A stretch of 64,000 bases of DNA from NCBI RefSeq assembly GCF_900157305.1, contig NZ_LS974202.1:1116001-1180000 (forward strand). Direction: 5' to 3'. The DNA comes from Mesotoga infera. GTDB taxonomy: Bacteria > Thermotogota > Thermotogae > Petrotogales > Kosmotogaceae. The notes under the pieces were generated by a model that searched no databases, was not told the origin of the DNA, and saw only the letters and a list, made by a program, of their open reading frames with translations. A program made the translations under genes and the position numbers. Positions 17,267 through 25,850 of the stretch are shown piece by piece; the first letter of the stretch is position 1; the number at the start of each line of letters is the position of its first letter.

Positions 17267-18080
17267 CATCCCGGGCTTCGACCCGGGATCCACTCCTTAG
17301 AAAACCGTGATTCTGAGTTAAGCTCAGAATGACGGGAAGGGAGTAAGACTGTCATCCCGTAGTGCTCCTATACGGGATCTCGCTCTTCTCACTCTTTCGA
17401 AGGACGGAGATGCCGGATCGGGGTCCGGCATGACGGGAAGGGAGGAAAGACCGCGAAAATGGGGACTGACGGGCTCCTGACGTCTGTCCCGTTTTTCGCG
17501 AAGACCGAGCATGACGTGAGGGAGGAAGAACGTGATTCTGGCTAGGAACATGCCAGAATGACGTGAAGGGACTGTCATCCCGTGTCATCCCGTAATGCTC
17601 TTATACGGGACCCCGCTCTTGCTCTTTCGAAGGAGCGGAGATGCCGGATCGGGGTCCGGCATGACGGGAAGGGAGGAAAGACCGCGAAAATGGGGACTGA
17701 CGGGCTCCTGACGTCTGTCCCGTTTTTCGCGAAGACCGAGCATGACGTGAGGGAGGAAGAACGTGATTCTGGCTAGGAACATGCCAGAATGACGTGAAGG
17801 GACTGTCATCCCGGGCTCCGACCCGGGATCCACTCCTTAGAAAACCGTGATTCTGAGTCAAGCTCAGAATGACGTCAAGTGAGTCCGGCATGACGGAAAG
17901 GGAGGAAAGACCGCGAAAATGGGGACTGACGGGCTCCTGACGTCTGTCCCGTTTTTCGCGAAGACCGAGCATGACGTGAGGGAGGAAGAACGTGATTCTG
18001 GCTAGGAACATGCCAGAATGACGTGAAGGGACTGTCATCCCGTGTCATCCCGTAATGCTCTTATACGGGACCCCGCTCTT
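17267..18080. repeat. Composite palindromic repeat array with three identical 140-bp units
   Basis: A 140-base unit occurs at 17441-17580, 17672-17811 and 17901-18040 without differences. Each unit carries large inverted repeats: CGCGAAAATGGGGAC against GTCCCGTTTTTCGCG, and GATTCTGGC against GCCAGAATG. Around them are shorter REP-like palindromes (CCCGGGCTTCGACCCGGG at 17270, its variant at 17807; CCGGATCGGGGTCCGG at 17412 and 17643) linked by GTCATCCCG and ATGACGGGAAGG motifs. Open frames through the array are compositional artefacts. It looks like an extragenic repeat cluster enlarged by recent tandem duplication. Confidence 0.85.
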
Positions 18081-18278
18081 TATATGTGGAGTGGAAAACC
18101 TGTCGGTACGGATATCTTCGAGACTTTACGCGAAAAGGCGAATCTACCTCAATGGGATAACTTTAAGAAGAAAGAGTACGCAATCTTCAGCAGATCGGGC
18201 TTCACAAAAGCTGTAATCGAAGAAGCGAAGTCAGATAGATCTCTGATACTGGTTTCTGGAGACAAACGAATCGTTTAA
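18081..18278 (+). pseudogene. C-terminal fragment of a DUF234-type ATP-binding protein
   Basis: About 65 codons (KPVGTDIFETLREKANLPQW ... FSRSGFTKAVIEEAKSD) resemble the C-terminal DUF234/nuclease-like tail of archaeal-type AAA ATPases, where GKPVGTDVF and LFSKSGF motifs recur. The ATPase part is absent; the repeat array ends directly upstream and has replaced it. Not functional as it stands. Confidence 0.6.
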
Positions 18279-18292
18279 TCTCCCTCCTGTGC

Positions 18293-18339
18293 ATGGCAAA
18301 ATCGAAACGGTTCTTCCTAATAACCTATGAACTAGCCCA
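18293..18339 (+). mobile_element. ISL3-type end remnant
   Basis: TGGCAAAATCGAAACGG then TTCTTCCTAA and CTATGAACTAGCC match the left end of the ISL3 element at 44533-44580, truncated after about 47 bases. It is oriented opposite to the remnant at 17123. Confidence 0.65.
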
Positions 18340-18342
18340 ACT

Positions 18343-18710
18343 GACCTCGTAGACTATTCGGAAATGAGACAGAGACAATCAAGCGACTCTTCGATCTGGG
18401 AGTCCTTTTTGATAATCTGGCAAGTATCAAGGCGTTCAAATCATTCTCGTTCAACAACAGCTACTCTCCGGAAGACGCCATAAGAAGTTCAGCGAAGGTA
18501 GCGTGTCTTGTTCAGTTGCTCAAGACCGGCAAGGAAAGTCATGAAAAGTTTCGAGAAACGATCGACTTGCGTGATGTCAATATCGTCAGCAGGAATCGAC
18601 TGGAGATTTCCGGCATTGATCCTCGCGAGATTTGCTATTATTTGATATTGAAAATGTGTAGGGAGCCCCAGTTTTTTCAGGTTTGGCAACATACACTTCC
18701 GGATCGTTGA
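18343..18710 (+). pseudogene. Unidentified coding fragment, 5' truncated
   Basis: A frame without a start runs open from about 18343 to a TGA at 18710 (about 122 codons) and has protein-like composition (ETIKRLFDLGVLFDNL; SYSPEDAIRSSAKVACLVQL). It begins directly at the ISL3 scar, so the upstream part was probably removed. I recognise no family. Confidence 0.4.
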
Positions 18711-18748
18711 TCTTAGGCACTTCAGCTCCTTCGATGGAGGTGAAATCT

Positions 18749-19303
18749 ATGAGCAAGAGAATAAAGCTTATTTCATTACTGACAGCGGCAATTATTATCC
18801 TTGTTCTTGGAGGATGCGTGCTGCCTCGATTCATGCACAACACTCTTATCGAGAGAATGATCGCGGCCGCAAGAGAGTATCTGGCACAGAACCATCCCGA
18901 ATTCAACCTGAAGCTGTTCGCCGTCTATGCTTCTACAGACGAGGATCCAGAACCTTTTGAAAAGGCCGATGATCTGGCGTACTGGAGATTGATTTTTTCG
19001 GATTTCGATCTCTCCAAGATTGTTGAAGCCATTTATAAGGATGGATCATGGACCTCAAAAGTTGTCGACGATATCTGGTATGAGGATGCGGTTCTCGTTG
19101 ATCCGCTTTACATAATCTTCGACATTCAGGACGCCATAAACATCATTCATAACCGCAACCCCCTCTTGAAGTATCTCGGGGTGTATTTCCATCTCCCACT
19201 TGATCCGAACTTCAAACATCCGCAATACAAGTTCAAAATAGAAGACGGTGGCTTTGTGATCTTCAACTCAGTAACAGGCGAATTCGAGTTTTCCGATTAT
19301 TGA
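18749..19303 (+). CDS. Predicted lipoprotein
   Basis: 184 residues. The N-terminal MSKRIKLISLL, hydrophobic core and LGGC lipobox (Cys about residue 23) give a type II signal peptide, so the mature protein is lipid-anchored. The mature part has no domain I recognise; it is acidic and aromatic-rich (DLAYWRLIFSDFDLSKIVEA). The ATG at 18749 follows GGAGGTGAAATC. It is a single gene flanked by debris, with function unknown. Confidence 0.65.
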   Translation: MSKRIKLISLLTAAIIILVLGGCVLPRFMHNTLIERMIAAAREYLAQNHPEFNLKLFAVYASTDEDPEPFEKADDLAYWRLIFSDFDLSKIVEAIYKDGSWTSKVVDDIWYEDAVLVDPLYIIFDIQDAINIIHNRNPLLKYLGVYFHLPLDPNFKHPQYKFKIEDGGFVIFNSVTGEFEFSDY

Positions 19304-19320
19304 AATCTGCCAGAGAACTA

Positions 19321-19377
19321 TAACGGCTCTCAGCCGCAGGAGTCAATAATACCTGCCGGTAGGGCTTCTAATATCCG
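19321..19377 (-). pseudogene. RelE-type toxin scar
   Basis: On the - strand this reads DIRSPTGRYY, a stop, then LLRLRA. At DNA level it matches the RelE remnant at 41510-41570 (CTCAGC..CAGGAGTC, TGCCGGTAGGGCTTCTAAT). It is only a short scar. The rest of the gap 19304-19625 shows nothing else. Confidence 0.5.
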
Positions 19378-19625
19378 CCCCTTCGCCGATTTTTCGTCAT
19401 AATTACGAGTTGCCGGAAACTTCTGCCTGTTTTGAGAGCCGTAAAAACTCAGGAATAACCGCTTTTCCTGCGAGATATTTTTCTGTTAAGAGTCTGCTTT
19501 TTCCCCTGATTTAGAATCGTTCTGCAGTACAATAGGTCGTGTGCTTTCAAAACCGTAGCCACACATTTTCTCTTCTGCCGAAGCCCTTACATTCTTTAAT
19601 TGGAGTGCACAAGGGGGTGTGGAAA

Positions 19626-21041
19626 GTGTCGCAATGCAAGAATCTGATCACGCTTGTCATTCTCTGTCTCTTCCTGTTTTCTTCTCCAATTGCAAACGCA
19701 ACGGAACTGACAACCGATTTCGAGCAAGCAAAGGAAATCGCTAAGCAGGCCTACATCTTTGCTTATCCAATGTTGGAGGATTTCAAAACCATGTTCATCC
19801 AGGCGATCGATCCCGGGCTATTCAGCATGTTCTATCACAAAAGGGAGCTTCGCGGACCTGATTACAGAGAAGTTGTCCGGCCGAATAACGACAGCATCTA
19901 TTCCAGGCTCTGGCTAGACCTTAGATCGGAGCCTGTTGTTGTAAGCATACCGGCAGTAGAGGACCGTTATTACTCATTCGAGATGATCGACATGTACACA
20001 CATAACTTTGCCTACGTTGGCACAAGAACCACCGGAACGGGTGCGAGAACATTCGTGATATCCGGCCCTTTCTGGCATGGTGACACGCCTTCCGGAGTCG
20101 ATGACGTCTTCCGCAGCGAGGGCAATTTTGTCCTGTGCCTGGTTCGGATTTCGGTCAACATGCAAGTCGAAGGCGACCTTGAGAAGGTTTTGGTAATACA
20201 GGATGAGCATGAGATTCAATCTCTCAGTTCGTATCTTGGGGAAGAGGCTCCGCCGGCGGCAGACCCCGCTATCTTCCCGACCTATGACAAGACGAAGGCT
20301 GAATCCGCGGAGTTTATCTCATATTTCAATTTCCTTCTGGGCCAGCTGCAAATACACCCAAGTGAGAAGGAGCTGATAGAGCGGTTCGGCAAGATAGGCA
20401 TTGGTCCGAACCTCCCATTCGATGTCAATGCTATGCCATCAGGCATAAGAGAGGCAGTGGAGGAAGGGATCAAGGAAGCTCTGGAGATAATTCAGAACCC
20501 GGAAGAAATGGTGGGAATATCGAAAAACGGCTGGAATCTGAGTATCTTCGGCAATCGAGAAGAAATGCAGGGAGAGTATGAACTGCGGGCAGTGGCGGCT
20601 TATCGCAGCCTGTACGGGAACAGCCTTGAAGAAGCATATTGCCCAAATGGGCTGGTAGATGAAGACGGAGATGCTTTTGATGGATCGAAATTCAAGTACG
20701 TTCTCTCGTTCAATAGCGATGAGGTTCCGGCAGTTGAACCAAAAGGATTCTGGTCAATCACGATGTACGGCGAAGATCAATTCCTGGTTGCCAATGAGAT
20801 AAATCGCTATTCGATAGGCGATCGTACAGATATGAAGTATGGGGAGGACGGTTCGCTGGTTATCTATATTCAGCATGAGTCGCCAGGCGCAGACAAGGAA
20901 TCTAATTGGCTTCCCGCTCCCGATGGAATCTTCTCACTCACCATGAGAATATATCTTCCTTCATGGGAAGTGCGGGATCCTGTTCATTGTCTGGTTCCAG
21001 TGAAGAAATCTGGAGCTGTCGATAGTGGCGGCAAACCGTGA
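19626..21041 (+). CDS. Secreted DUF1254/DUF1214 protein
   Basis: 471 residues from a GTG at 19626 preceded by AAGGGGG; upstream in-frame codons lack a ribosome site. A signal peptide (about 1-27, ending ANA) is followed by a DUF1254 domain (about 35-170; AYIFAYPMLEDFKTM, RPNNDSIYSRLWLDL, EDRYYSFEMIDMYTHNFAYVG) and a C-terminal DUF1214 domain (about 330-460; PKGFWSITMYGEDQFLV, DGSLVIYIQHESPG, FSLTMRIYLPSWEV). These domains usually occur together in exported proteins of unknown function; a lipid- or hydrocarbon-related role has been suggested for some. The gene ends 82 bases before the inverted IS end that bounds the sugar island. Confidence 0.82.
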   Translation: MSQCKNLITLVILCLFLFSSPIANATELTTDFEQAKEIAKQAYIFAYPMLEDFKTMFIQAIDPGLFSMFYHKRELRGPDYREVVRPNNDSIYSRLWLDLRSEPVVVSIPAVEDRYYSFEMIDMYTHNFAYVGTRTTGTGARTFVISGPFWHGDTPSGVDDVFRSEGNFVLCLVRISVNMQVEGDLEKVLVIQDEHEIQSLSSYLGEEAPPAADPAIFPTYDKTKAESAEFISYFNFLLGQLQIHPSEKELIERFGKIGIGPNLPFDVNAMPSGIREAVEEGIKEALEIIQNPEEMVGISKNGWNLSIFGNREEMQGEYELRAVAAYRSLYGNSLEEAYCPNGLVDEDGDAFDGSKFKYVLSFNSDEVPAVEPKGFWSITMYGEDQFLVANEINRYSIGDRTDMKYGEDGSLVIYIQHESPGADKESNWLPAPDGIFSLTMRIYLPSWEVRDPVHCLVPVKKSGAVDSGGKP

Positions 21042-21123
21042 AGAGTCCGAAATTGAGCCTGTTTTTTGAATGCTGGGGTAATCCGTGACGGATACACTTT
21101 TTACAGAGCGGTGGTTGGCAAGA

Positions 21124-21288
21124 CTCAACTTATGCACTTTGACTTAACCTGAAGAAAACAGAACAGGGTCTTTGAAAAAGACACGAAACCACCGTATATT
21201 CGTGGTGGCCAGACCATACAAAAGGATGATTTCATGCCCACCACGAATATATCACAGACTAACATCGGATATCATCGATTCAGTTCAC
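21124..21288 (+). mobile_element. Truncated IS end, left border of the sugar island
   Basis: About 165 bases starting CTCAACTTATGCACTTTGAC match, in inverted orientation, 34330-34497. The segment holds an AAAGGATG ribosome site and an ATG at 21235 (MPTTNISQ), the start of a lost transposase. A 13-bp perfect stem (ATATTCGTGGTGG with CCACCACGAATAT) encloses the ribosome site and start codon. Between it and 21430 I see nothing coding. Confidence 0.65.
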
Positions 21289-21430
21289 TACCTACATCTC
21301 GAGAATGTTGAGCTCTCAGTCCCTTTCCACAAGAGACCTTTCATACGCGAGAGTAGATTACATCTCTAGATTCCTCCAGGAGAATTCTCTCGAGTTCAAG
21401 TACATTGCTAATTCTTTCGGTTTTAAAGCT

Positions 21431-23128
21431 TCACTTTCTGATTTCAAGTCCTTTCAGTATCTCTGGTGCTGCTCGAAGCTCAGAATTTGGTACATCATAC
21501 TTGTTACCACGACTGTCTTCTTCTTCAATAAAAAACTCCGGCATTAAATTGTGTCTGGAATTCAATCCACAGGCCTCGTTGAATTTCATCTCAAGAGTGA
21601 TAGTACTCTTGGCAATTTCGAAGATATCTTCTTTAGTTATTTGCTCATTGTAAAAGAGATTCACCAAAGTTGCAATAGTATCAAGGTTTTCTTCTGTAGC
21701 ACCTACATATATGCAGAGAAATATATCAAAAGCTGTGTACATTATTTGTCTATATAAAGACTCCGCAACTTGGCCCTCTCCATTTCTAACGTCCACTTTG
21801 CTAACTGCTGGAAAAACGTTTCCAGCTGTATGATCAGCACCCATTGTTGAAGTAGCATAGGTTGTTCCTGTACCCTTAAGACCTCTTGGGTCATAAGCGG
21901 CCATGGATTGGTTTTTGATAGCTGGAACTCTTGTTATGCCGAATACTTTTCCCAGTAGGCCTGACCCAGAAGCAAGAAGTCTTCCAAAAGGAGAGAGAGA
22001 TCTAATCTCATGCGTTAGGGCGCTAAAGCTTTCAGCATTACCAAATTCTGCGAGTCCAGCTTCCGCTGCTACTGCAAATGAGGCACCTGTCTCAATTGTA
22101 TCAAGGCCAAACTCGTCGCAAAATCTTTCAAGCGGTACCACTTTATCGAAGTTGAAGATTCCTAAATTAGAACCTAACATTACTATTGATTCATACTCGA
22201 ATCCCGAAGTAACATATTCTCCATTCTTGTCATGAATAATGTTTGAACATCGAACCACACAACCTTTGGAGCAGGCATGCCCCATCCTTCCTCCTCTCGA
22301 TTTCAGTTCATCAACGATATTCTCGCCGGACAACGCTAGAGCTTCTTCTGAAGATGACTCTCTATAATTTCTGATTGGAAGGGCTCCGAGTCTGTTAATA
22401 TAACTCACTAGAGAAAGATTACTGAATAAGGTCATGTTCACCTTGCTCTTTATTATTCTTTGCGCGAAATCCCTAGATACTTTGAGGAATTCTTTTTTTG
22501 TATCTTCAGGAGGCATAATCATAGGAGAGCCTGGTTCCAAGAAAATAATGGCTTTTATGTTCTTGCTTCCCATGACAGCTCCCATTCCCCCTCTGCCTGC
22601 ATGACGAGAAGCATGCCCTTCAAGATCGTTGCCCGAAATGGTGGAGTTAATCAACTTATTTTCACCGGCAGGTCCTATTCCAAGTATGCCGACATTTTTT
22701 CCATATTTCTCGTAAAGCTTCTCAAACAGTTCGTAGTTCATAAGACCCTTTAGCTCAGGAGCTTTTTCGAATCTGCAGTTTCCTTTGTCTATTATCAATA
22801 CTGACAGTTCTTCAAGTGCGCCAGAAACTGTTATTGCTCTTATACCACTTCTAGCAATCAGATCAGGAACTCTCCCTCCTATGTTCGATTCCTTTATTCC
22901 TCCTGTAAGAGGACTCTTCGCACCAATTGAAAGCCTATTTGAATTCGGCACTGGAGTTCCTGCAAACGAAGCCGGACATATTACAAGTACGTTCTTTTGA
23001 CTGAGTGGATGTATGTCTGGTTGGACATATTTAGCTATGAGCCTTGATGAAAGAGTTCTTCCTGCAACAAAGTGTCTGTATTCTTCTTTGTTTGAAGATT
23101 TTTTGTTCAGATCAATATTTAAAATCAT
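21431..23128 (-). CDS. Aldehyde:ferredoxin oxidoreductase (tungsten/molybdopterin)
   Basis: 565 residues. N-terminal pterin-binding domain (AGRTLSSRL, RLSIGAKSPLTGGIKESNIG, HAGRGGMGAVMGSKNIKAI) and the AOR helical domains; CSKGCVVRC (about 282-291) and a distal Cys about 519 (NEACGLNSR) are positioned as ligands of the [4Fe-4S] cluster. The enzyme oxidises aldehydes to acids and reduces ferredoxin, using a bis-pterin tungsten or molybdenum cofactor. It is the last gene of the sugar operon and overlaps the EamA permease by 4 bases. The likely role is disposal of the aldehyde released by the class II aldolase upstream. Slightly short for the family but complete at both ends. Confidence 0.88.
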   Translation of the reverse strand: MILNIDLNKKSSNKEEYRHFVAGRTLSSRLIAKYVQPDIHPLSQKNVLVICPASFAGTPVPNSNRLSIGAKSPLTGGIKESNIGGRVPDLIARSGIRAITVSGALEELSVLIIDKGNCRFEKAPELKGLMNYELFEKLYEKYGKNVGILGIGPAGENKLINSTISGNDLEGHASRHAGRGGMGAVMGSKNIKAIIFLEPGSPMIMPPEDTKKEFLKVSRDFAQRIIKSKVNMTLFSNLSLVSYINRLGALPIRNYRESSSEEALALSGENIVDELKSRGGRMGHACSKGCVVRCSNIIHDKNGEYVTSGFEYESIVMLGSNLGIFNFDKVVPLERFCDEFGLDTIETGASFAVAAEAGLAEFGNAESFSALTHEIRSLSPFGRLLASGSGLLGKVFGITRVPAIKNQSMAAYDPRGLKGTGTTYATSTMGADHTAGNVFPAVSKVDVRNGEGQVAESLYRQIMYTAFDIFLCIYVGATEENLDTIATLVNLFYNEQITKEDIFEIAKSTITLEMKFNEACGLNSRHNLMPEFFIEEEDSRGNKYDVPNSELRAAPEILKGLEIRK

Positions 23129-24075
23129 GTAACAGCCTCCTTATCTTTCGAAGCCTTACGATGGTAGTTTACAATCATTATCCCTATTGCGACTAGAAAC
23201 AGAGCGGCAGGTAGTGCAGGGGGTATTACTTCACCCGGAACAATCAATGATGAAATCAAAGTTCCCGCTAAGGGCACTATGAACTTGTATACTGTGATTT
23301 CACCCGCTTTGTTATATTTAAGGACAGAATACCAAAGCGGGAAGATTATCGAGGAAATTGCTCCCGAATAAAGTATGAGTAACCAACCTTTTTCTGATAT
23401 ATGTAAAATGTCACCAGGTTTCATGAAAACCAGCCCAATTAATAGAAGAATTAGGGAGCCCACAATCATTTGCCAGGTAGTTACAATAATGGGATTCGCT
23501 TCTCTAGATATCTCCTTTGCCATAAAGTAACCTATAGCCGACACAAGTCCAACAAGGATAAGTAGAAACTCTCCGTTCATTTTGAAGGTCCAACTCATTC
23601 CTTCATCCCAATTTGCAAGAGCTATACCCGAGAAACCAATAATAAGTCCTATGAATTTTGTGAGATTGATTTTGTCGTCTTTATAATAGAAGTGGCAGAT
23701 TATGATGAGAAAAAAGTTGAGAGTCGAAGTGAGTATTGATCCCTTCGAACCTGTTGTGTTCGCCATTCCAACGTATAGAAAAATGTACTGCAGAATGGTT
23801 TGGAAGAATCCTAACACTATAATCCTTGGGACAAGCTCCTTTTTAACTAGAAGTTGATTTCGAAACGCAAGAAGACTAATACAAAGGAGAATTGCGGAAG
23901 CTATAAGAAATCGTAAACTTGCAAGAAATATTCTCGCTGGCACCGAAACAGACTCGACTCCCAACTCTGAATAAATCAGTTTTATAACTGGAAAGGCGCT
24001 TCCCCAAAGAATTGATATCACTATTGTAAGAGGGATGACAGTGATCTTCTTAGTTAAGAATGATTGTACAGTCAT
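23125..24075 (-). CDS. EamA/DMT-family permease
   Basis: 316 residues with ten hydrophobic segments in two EamA repeats (first about 10-145, second about 155-305). Motifs such as SILWGSAFPVIKLIYSE, near the N-terminus, are typical of drug/metabolite transporters. The start lies within an operon, with stop/start overlap ATGA with the oxidoreductase gene. It probably exports or imports a pathway product such as the organic acid formed by the oxidoreductase; direction and substrate are unknown. Confidence 0.85.
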   Translation of the reverse strand: MTVQSFLTKKITVIPLTIVISILWGSAFPVIKLIYSELGVESVSVPARIFLASLRFLIASAILLCISLLAFRNQLLVKKELVPRIIVLGFFQTILQYIFLYVGMANTTGSKGSILTSTLNFFLIIICHFYYKDDKINLTKFIGLIIGFSGIALANWDEGMSWTFKMNGEFLLILVGLVSAIGYFMAKEISREANPIIVTTWQMIVGSLILLLIGLVFMKPGDILHISEKGWLLILYSGAISSIIFPLWYSVLKYNKAGEITVYKFIVPLAGTLISSLIVPGEVIPPALPAALFLVAIGIMIVNYHRKASKDKEAVT

Positions 24076-24135
24076 TTTTTCTCCTTTGGAAAGGCGAGAA
24101 CAGAGTCTTCTAAAAGCCTGTCCTAGTTTCTTCTA

Positions 24136-24789
24136 TTACTTTTGTCCGTAAGAGGTTTTGATGTACTCTCTCAATTCGTCACATTTTTCAGGAGATATTG
24201 GATACACTTGGCCAACGCTTCTTGCTAGAATATATATTTGAGCACAATGTTCGACACTAACACAAGTTTTCAATGCCTTAGCAAGAGATTCATCTGCTGC
24301 AAGTTGGCCATGATTTGCCATTAGAACCGCCTTCCTGTCTCCAAGCGCATTCACAACATTCATGGCAAGCTCCATACTACCATGCCTTGCATAGTCGGCA
24401 ACTTCGATTTGCCCTCTCATTAGAACAACACTTGACTCAATTTGGGGCAAAGGTTGCCTTGTTATTGAGAGAGCCGTTGAGTAAAGTGAATGAGTATGGA
24501 TTATGGCATTAACATCCTTTCTTTTTTTGTAGATTTCTCTGTGCATACCATGTTCAATGGATGGTCTTCTTTTCCCTTCAATTACTTTCCCATTCATGTC
24601 AATCAGCACGATATCATCCGGTACTATCTGTTCGTAGTCAATACCACTTGGAGTTATCAGGTACATATCACCGTTCTCTCCTACTCGCATGCTCAGGTTG
24701 CCACCCGTACCGTGTACCAGACCACTCTTGAAGACCTTTATTCCGTACTCGATTAGTTCTTTCTTTTCTGCTTCAAACATTTCGTCCAC
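24136..24789 (-). CDS. Class II aldolase (L-fuculose-phosphate aldolase-like)
   Basis: 217 residues, the usual length. GTGGNLSMR (about 28-36) binds phosphate, PSIEHGMHREIY contains the catalytic Glu region, HTHSLY supplies two zinc-binding histidines and MANHGQ the third. Such enzymes cleave a ketose 1-phosphate into dihydroxyacetone phosphate and a short aldehyde. The kinase upstream and the aldehyde oxidoreductase downstream in the same operon fit this reaction. Substrate (fuculose, ribulose/rhamnulose-like or another ketose phosphate) cannot be fixed from sequence. Confidence 0.88.
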   Translation of the reverse strand: MDEMFEAEKKELIEYGIKVFKSGLVHGTGGNLSMRVGENGDMYLITPSGIDYEQIVPDDIVLIDMNGKVIEGKRRPSIEHGMHREIYKKRKDVNAIIHTHSLYSTALSITRQPLPQIESSVVLMRGQIEVADYARHGSMELAMNVVNALGDRKAVLMANHGQLAADESLAKALKTCVSVEHCAQIYILARSVGQVYPISPEKCDELREYIKTSYGQK

Positions 24790-24799
24790 ACCTCCTTAT

Positions 24800-25837
24800 T
24801 CAGATTACCCTATACGGAATCTCAATGTTATTTGCATAAGCTAGGATACTTTCCAAAGCCATTTTCGAATGATGTGTTATTACGTCTAAGCTTGCACCAC
24901 CAATATGAGGCGTAATTATGAAATTATCAAGTTTTAGGAAAGGATCATCGAGAGCTATCGGTTCGTAATAGAAGACATCAACGGCCGCACCTGCGATCCT
25001 TTTTTCTTTAAGAACTCTATAAAGAGCGTCGTGATCAACTAAGGCTCCTCTAGCTGTGTTTATAAGATACGCCGTGTCTTTCATTTTGAGAAACTCTTGC
25101 ATACCAATCATCTTTTCGGTCTCTTTTGTTACACTAGCATGAAGACTTACAAAATCTGATTCGGATAGAAGTTCGTCCATTGAAGAGGGTTTGGCTCCAA
25201 TTCTTCGAATTTCATCTTCAGAGACATAGGGATCGAAAACCTGTACATCCATTCCAAGAGCTATCGCCTTTGATGCAGTTTTTCTTCCTATTGCACCAAG
25301 ACCAACAAGACCTAAGGTCTTCCCTTGAATATCAAATCCTCTAAATCTAATGTATGGTATAACTGCCAGTTGTGGATCTGACCAGATGACGTCTTTGCCC
25401 TTGGCGGCTACATTGGTCATTTTGTCGACTGCCGCCGTTCCATCTTTTATTGCTTCGAAAGATTGGAATAAATTCCTCGCTGAGCAAATCATAAGCGCTA
25501 TGACAAGTTCCGCTACGCAATTCGCATTTCTCGCCGGTGTACATGTCACAGTTATGCCCTTTTCTTTGCACGCATTAATATCTACATTCACAGGATTCCC
25601 GCGCGTAACCACTATTAATTTGACGCTATCAGTTGCTTTGATAATTGCCCTGTTAATCTTGTCTGCACTTATTATCAAGATTTCTGGTTCTAGGGCGTTT
25701 ATCTGTTCGATCATAACGCTTTCCGAAAGGAAGTTTTTTTCTCCCGCTGCCCGACCTTTCAAGGTTATTATAAACCCCTTCTCGAGCGCTTCTAGAGTCT
25801 TATTGTCTAGCTCGGATGTAATGAGAATCTTCTTCAT
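24800..25837 (-). CDS. D-2-hydroxyacid dehydrogenase
   Basis: 345 residues. Rossmann motif GLVGLGAIGRKTASKA (about 172-187) with an Asp after the second strand (VFDPY) indicates NAD+. Catalytic residues are seen as NTARGALVD (Arg), a Glu in the AAVDVFYYEP region and PHIGGAS (His). The family includes phosphoglycerate, glycerate, glyoxylate and lactate dehydrogenases. In this operon it could oxidise the acid made from the aldolase aldehyde (glycolate or lactate) or act on a sugar acid. It is 10 bases from the aldolase gene. Confidence 0.85.
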   Translation of the reverse strand: MKKILITSELDNKTLEALEKGFIITLKGRAAGEKNFLSESVMIEQINALEPEILIISADKINRAIIKATDSVKLIVVTRGNPVNVDINACKEKGITVTCTPARNANCVAELVIALMICSARNLFQSFEAIKDGTAAVDKMTNVAAKGKDVIWSDPQLAVIPYIRFRGFDIQGKTLGLVGLGAIGRKTASKAIALGMDVQVFDPYVSEDEIRRIGAKPSSMDELLSESDFVSLHASVTKETEKMIGMQEFLKMKDTAYLINTARGALVDHDALYRVLKEKRIAGAAVDVFYYEPIALDDPFLKLDNFIITPHIGGASLDVITHHSKMALESILAYANNIEIPYRVI

Positions 25838-25850
25838 GACATTCCTCCAG

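Noticed and set aside
17601-18038. Long open frame on the - strand through the repeat array (about 145 codons)
   Set aside because: It follows the identical repeat units and hairpins exactly and has no ribosome site; it is a product of GC-rich repeats lacking stops.
17441-18040. CRISPR array
   Set aside because: The 140-base units are far too long, with internal palindromes, only three copies and no unique spacers of even length.
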